Source: an uncultured Bacilli bacterium
Lineage (GTDB): Bacteria; Bacillota_I; Bacilli_A; RF39; UBA660
Length of the DNA stretch: 6,994 nucleotides
Assembly (NCBI GenBank): GCA_910584255.1
Contig: CAJTXV010000051.1
Span: 1-6,994, forward strand
Direction of reading: 5' to 3'
The notes beneath the pieces were generated by a model. It made no database searches and had not been told where the DNA came from. It saw only the letters and a program-made list of their open reading frames with translations. Below are positions 6,726-6,994 of the stretch, piece after piece (the stretch's first letter is position 1; each line of letters begins with the position of its first letter). A program made the position numbers and the translations under genes.

Positions 6726-6994
6726 TTATTCGTAGAAACCATGTTCCTCAATGCCTTTTTCTAAAATGGTATGTATCAGTTCCTCCAGCTCCACACCGTT
6801 TATCTCGCTGACCACAATCAGCTTTGCAAGGGTATCCTTCTGTACGGATATGGCATACTGTTCCTCATCGGCACGAAGCTCATGGACGCAGATGCCAAGT
6901 CCGTCCGCAATCCTGCACACCACGCCAAGCTCCGGCTCTCTGATGCCCGCCAGAATATCCATGATTGTCCTCTCCGGCACTCCTGACATTCTGG
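6726..6994 (-). CDS. HTH (XRE-type) regulator with RHH-like C-terminus, 5' end outside the window
   Basis: The frame runs off the right edge. The visible reading begins at an Arg codon before MSGVPERTIMDI, and the internal Met is unlikely to be the true start because it falls inside the HTH, just before the recognition helix. SGVPERTIMDILAG is the recognition region and VVCRIADGLGICVHEL is the last HTH helix, as in XRE proteins. After a RADEEQ linker, the segment from YAISVQKDTLAKLIVV to GVELEELIHTILEKGIEEHG fits the strand-helix-helix pattern of CopG/Arc ribbon-helix-helix domains. The stop is TAA at 6726-6728. Its GC content is far above that of the genes to its left, so it probably belongs to a different genetic layer (backbone of an element or chromosome). 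It has the same orientation as the operon but is separated from it by about 250 nt of non-coding sequence and the operon's own promoter. Confidence 0.78.
   Translation of the reverse strand, partial: RMSGVPERTIMDILAGIREPELGVVCRIADGLGICVHELRADEEQYAISVQKDTLAKLIVVSEINGVELEELIHTILEKGIEEHGFYE

Overview
The window reads as an AT-rich accessory module from a low-GC Gram-positive bacterium, most likely a Clostridia/Lachnospiraceae-type Firmicute. The evidence is strong AGGAGG-type ribosome sites, a near-consensus housekeeping promoter, GTG/ATG starts and SpoVG-type domains, which are typical of Firmicutes. Hand-counted sample lines give about 28% GC inside the large genes. The partial gene at the right end is about 52-63% GC, so the module appears to be cargo placed in a more GC-rich backbone, perhaps an integrative element. 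No integrase, att site or target duplication is visible, so that setting is inference.

Layout: all genes lie on the minus strand and read from right to left. (1) 6726-6994 is the 3' part of a HTH regulator gene, cut by the window edge, whose C-terminus looks like a ribbon-helix-helix domain. (2) 6418-6725 is non-coding. It holds a nested inverted repeat (6554-6656), a small stem-loop, and a clear promoter with a perfect 12-bp palindrome in its spacer. (3) 6193-6417 encodes a 74-aa XRE-type repressor. (4) 3213-6137 encodes a 974-aa multidomain protein: two SpoVG domains, two S1/OB-like domains, two PASTA domains, then a winged-helix-like and degenerate nuclease-like C-terminus. (5) 226-3219 encodes a 997-aa protein with an N-terminal HD phosphohydrolase-like domain followed by a GHKL/Hsp90-type ATPase with all nucleotide-binding motifs. 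Its start overlaps the stop of gene 4 (ATGCTGA). (6) A strong intrinsic terminator at 85-118 closes the unit. (7) A possible 16-codon Trp-rich ORF with a good ribosome site occupies 1-51.

Genes 3-5 look like one operon: an autoregulated XRE repressor, a large cytoplasmic nucleic-acid/ligand-binding protein, and a HD-Hsp90-like ATPase translationally coupled to it. HD plus Hsp90-like ATPase proteins are known from predicted bacterial conflict (anti-phage) systems. The partner joining tandem SpoVG, S1 and intracellular PASTA domains is not something I recognise from a described system. The working hypothesis is a two-component defence or stress-response system in which the SpoVG/S1/PASTA protein senses nucleic acid or another ligand and the HD-ATPase is the effector or regulated machine. 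Domain assignments rest on motif reading by eye; the function is inference.
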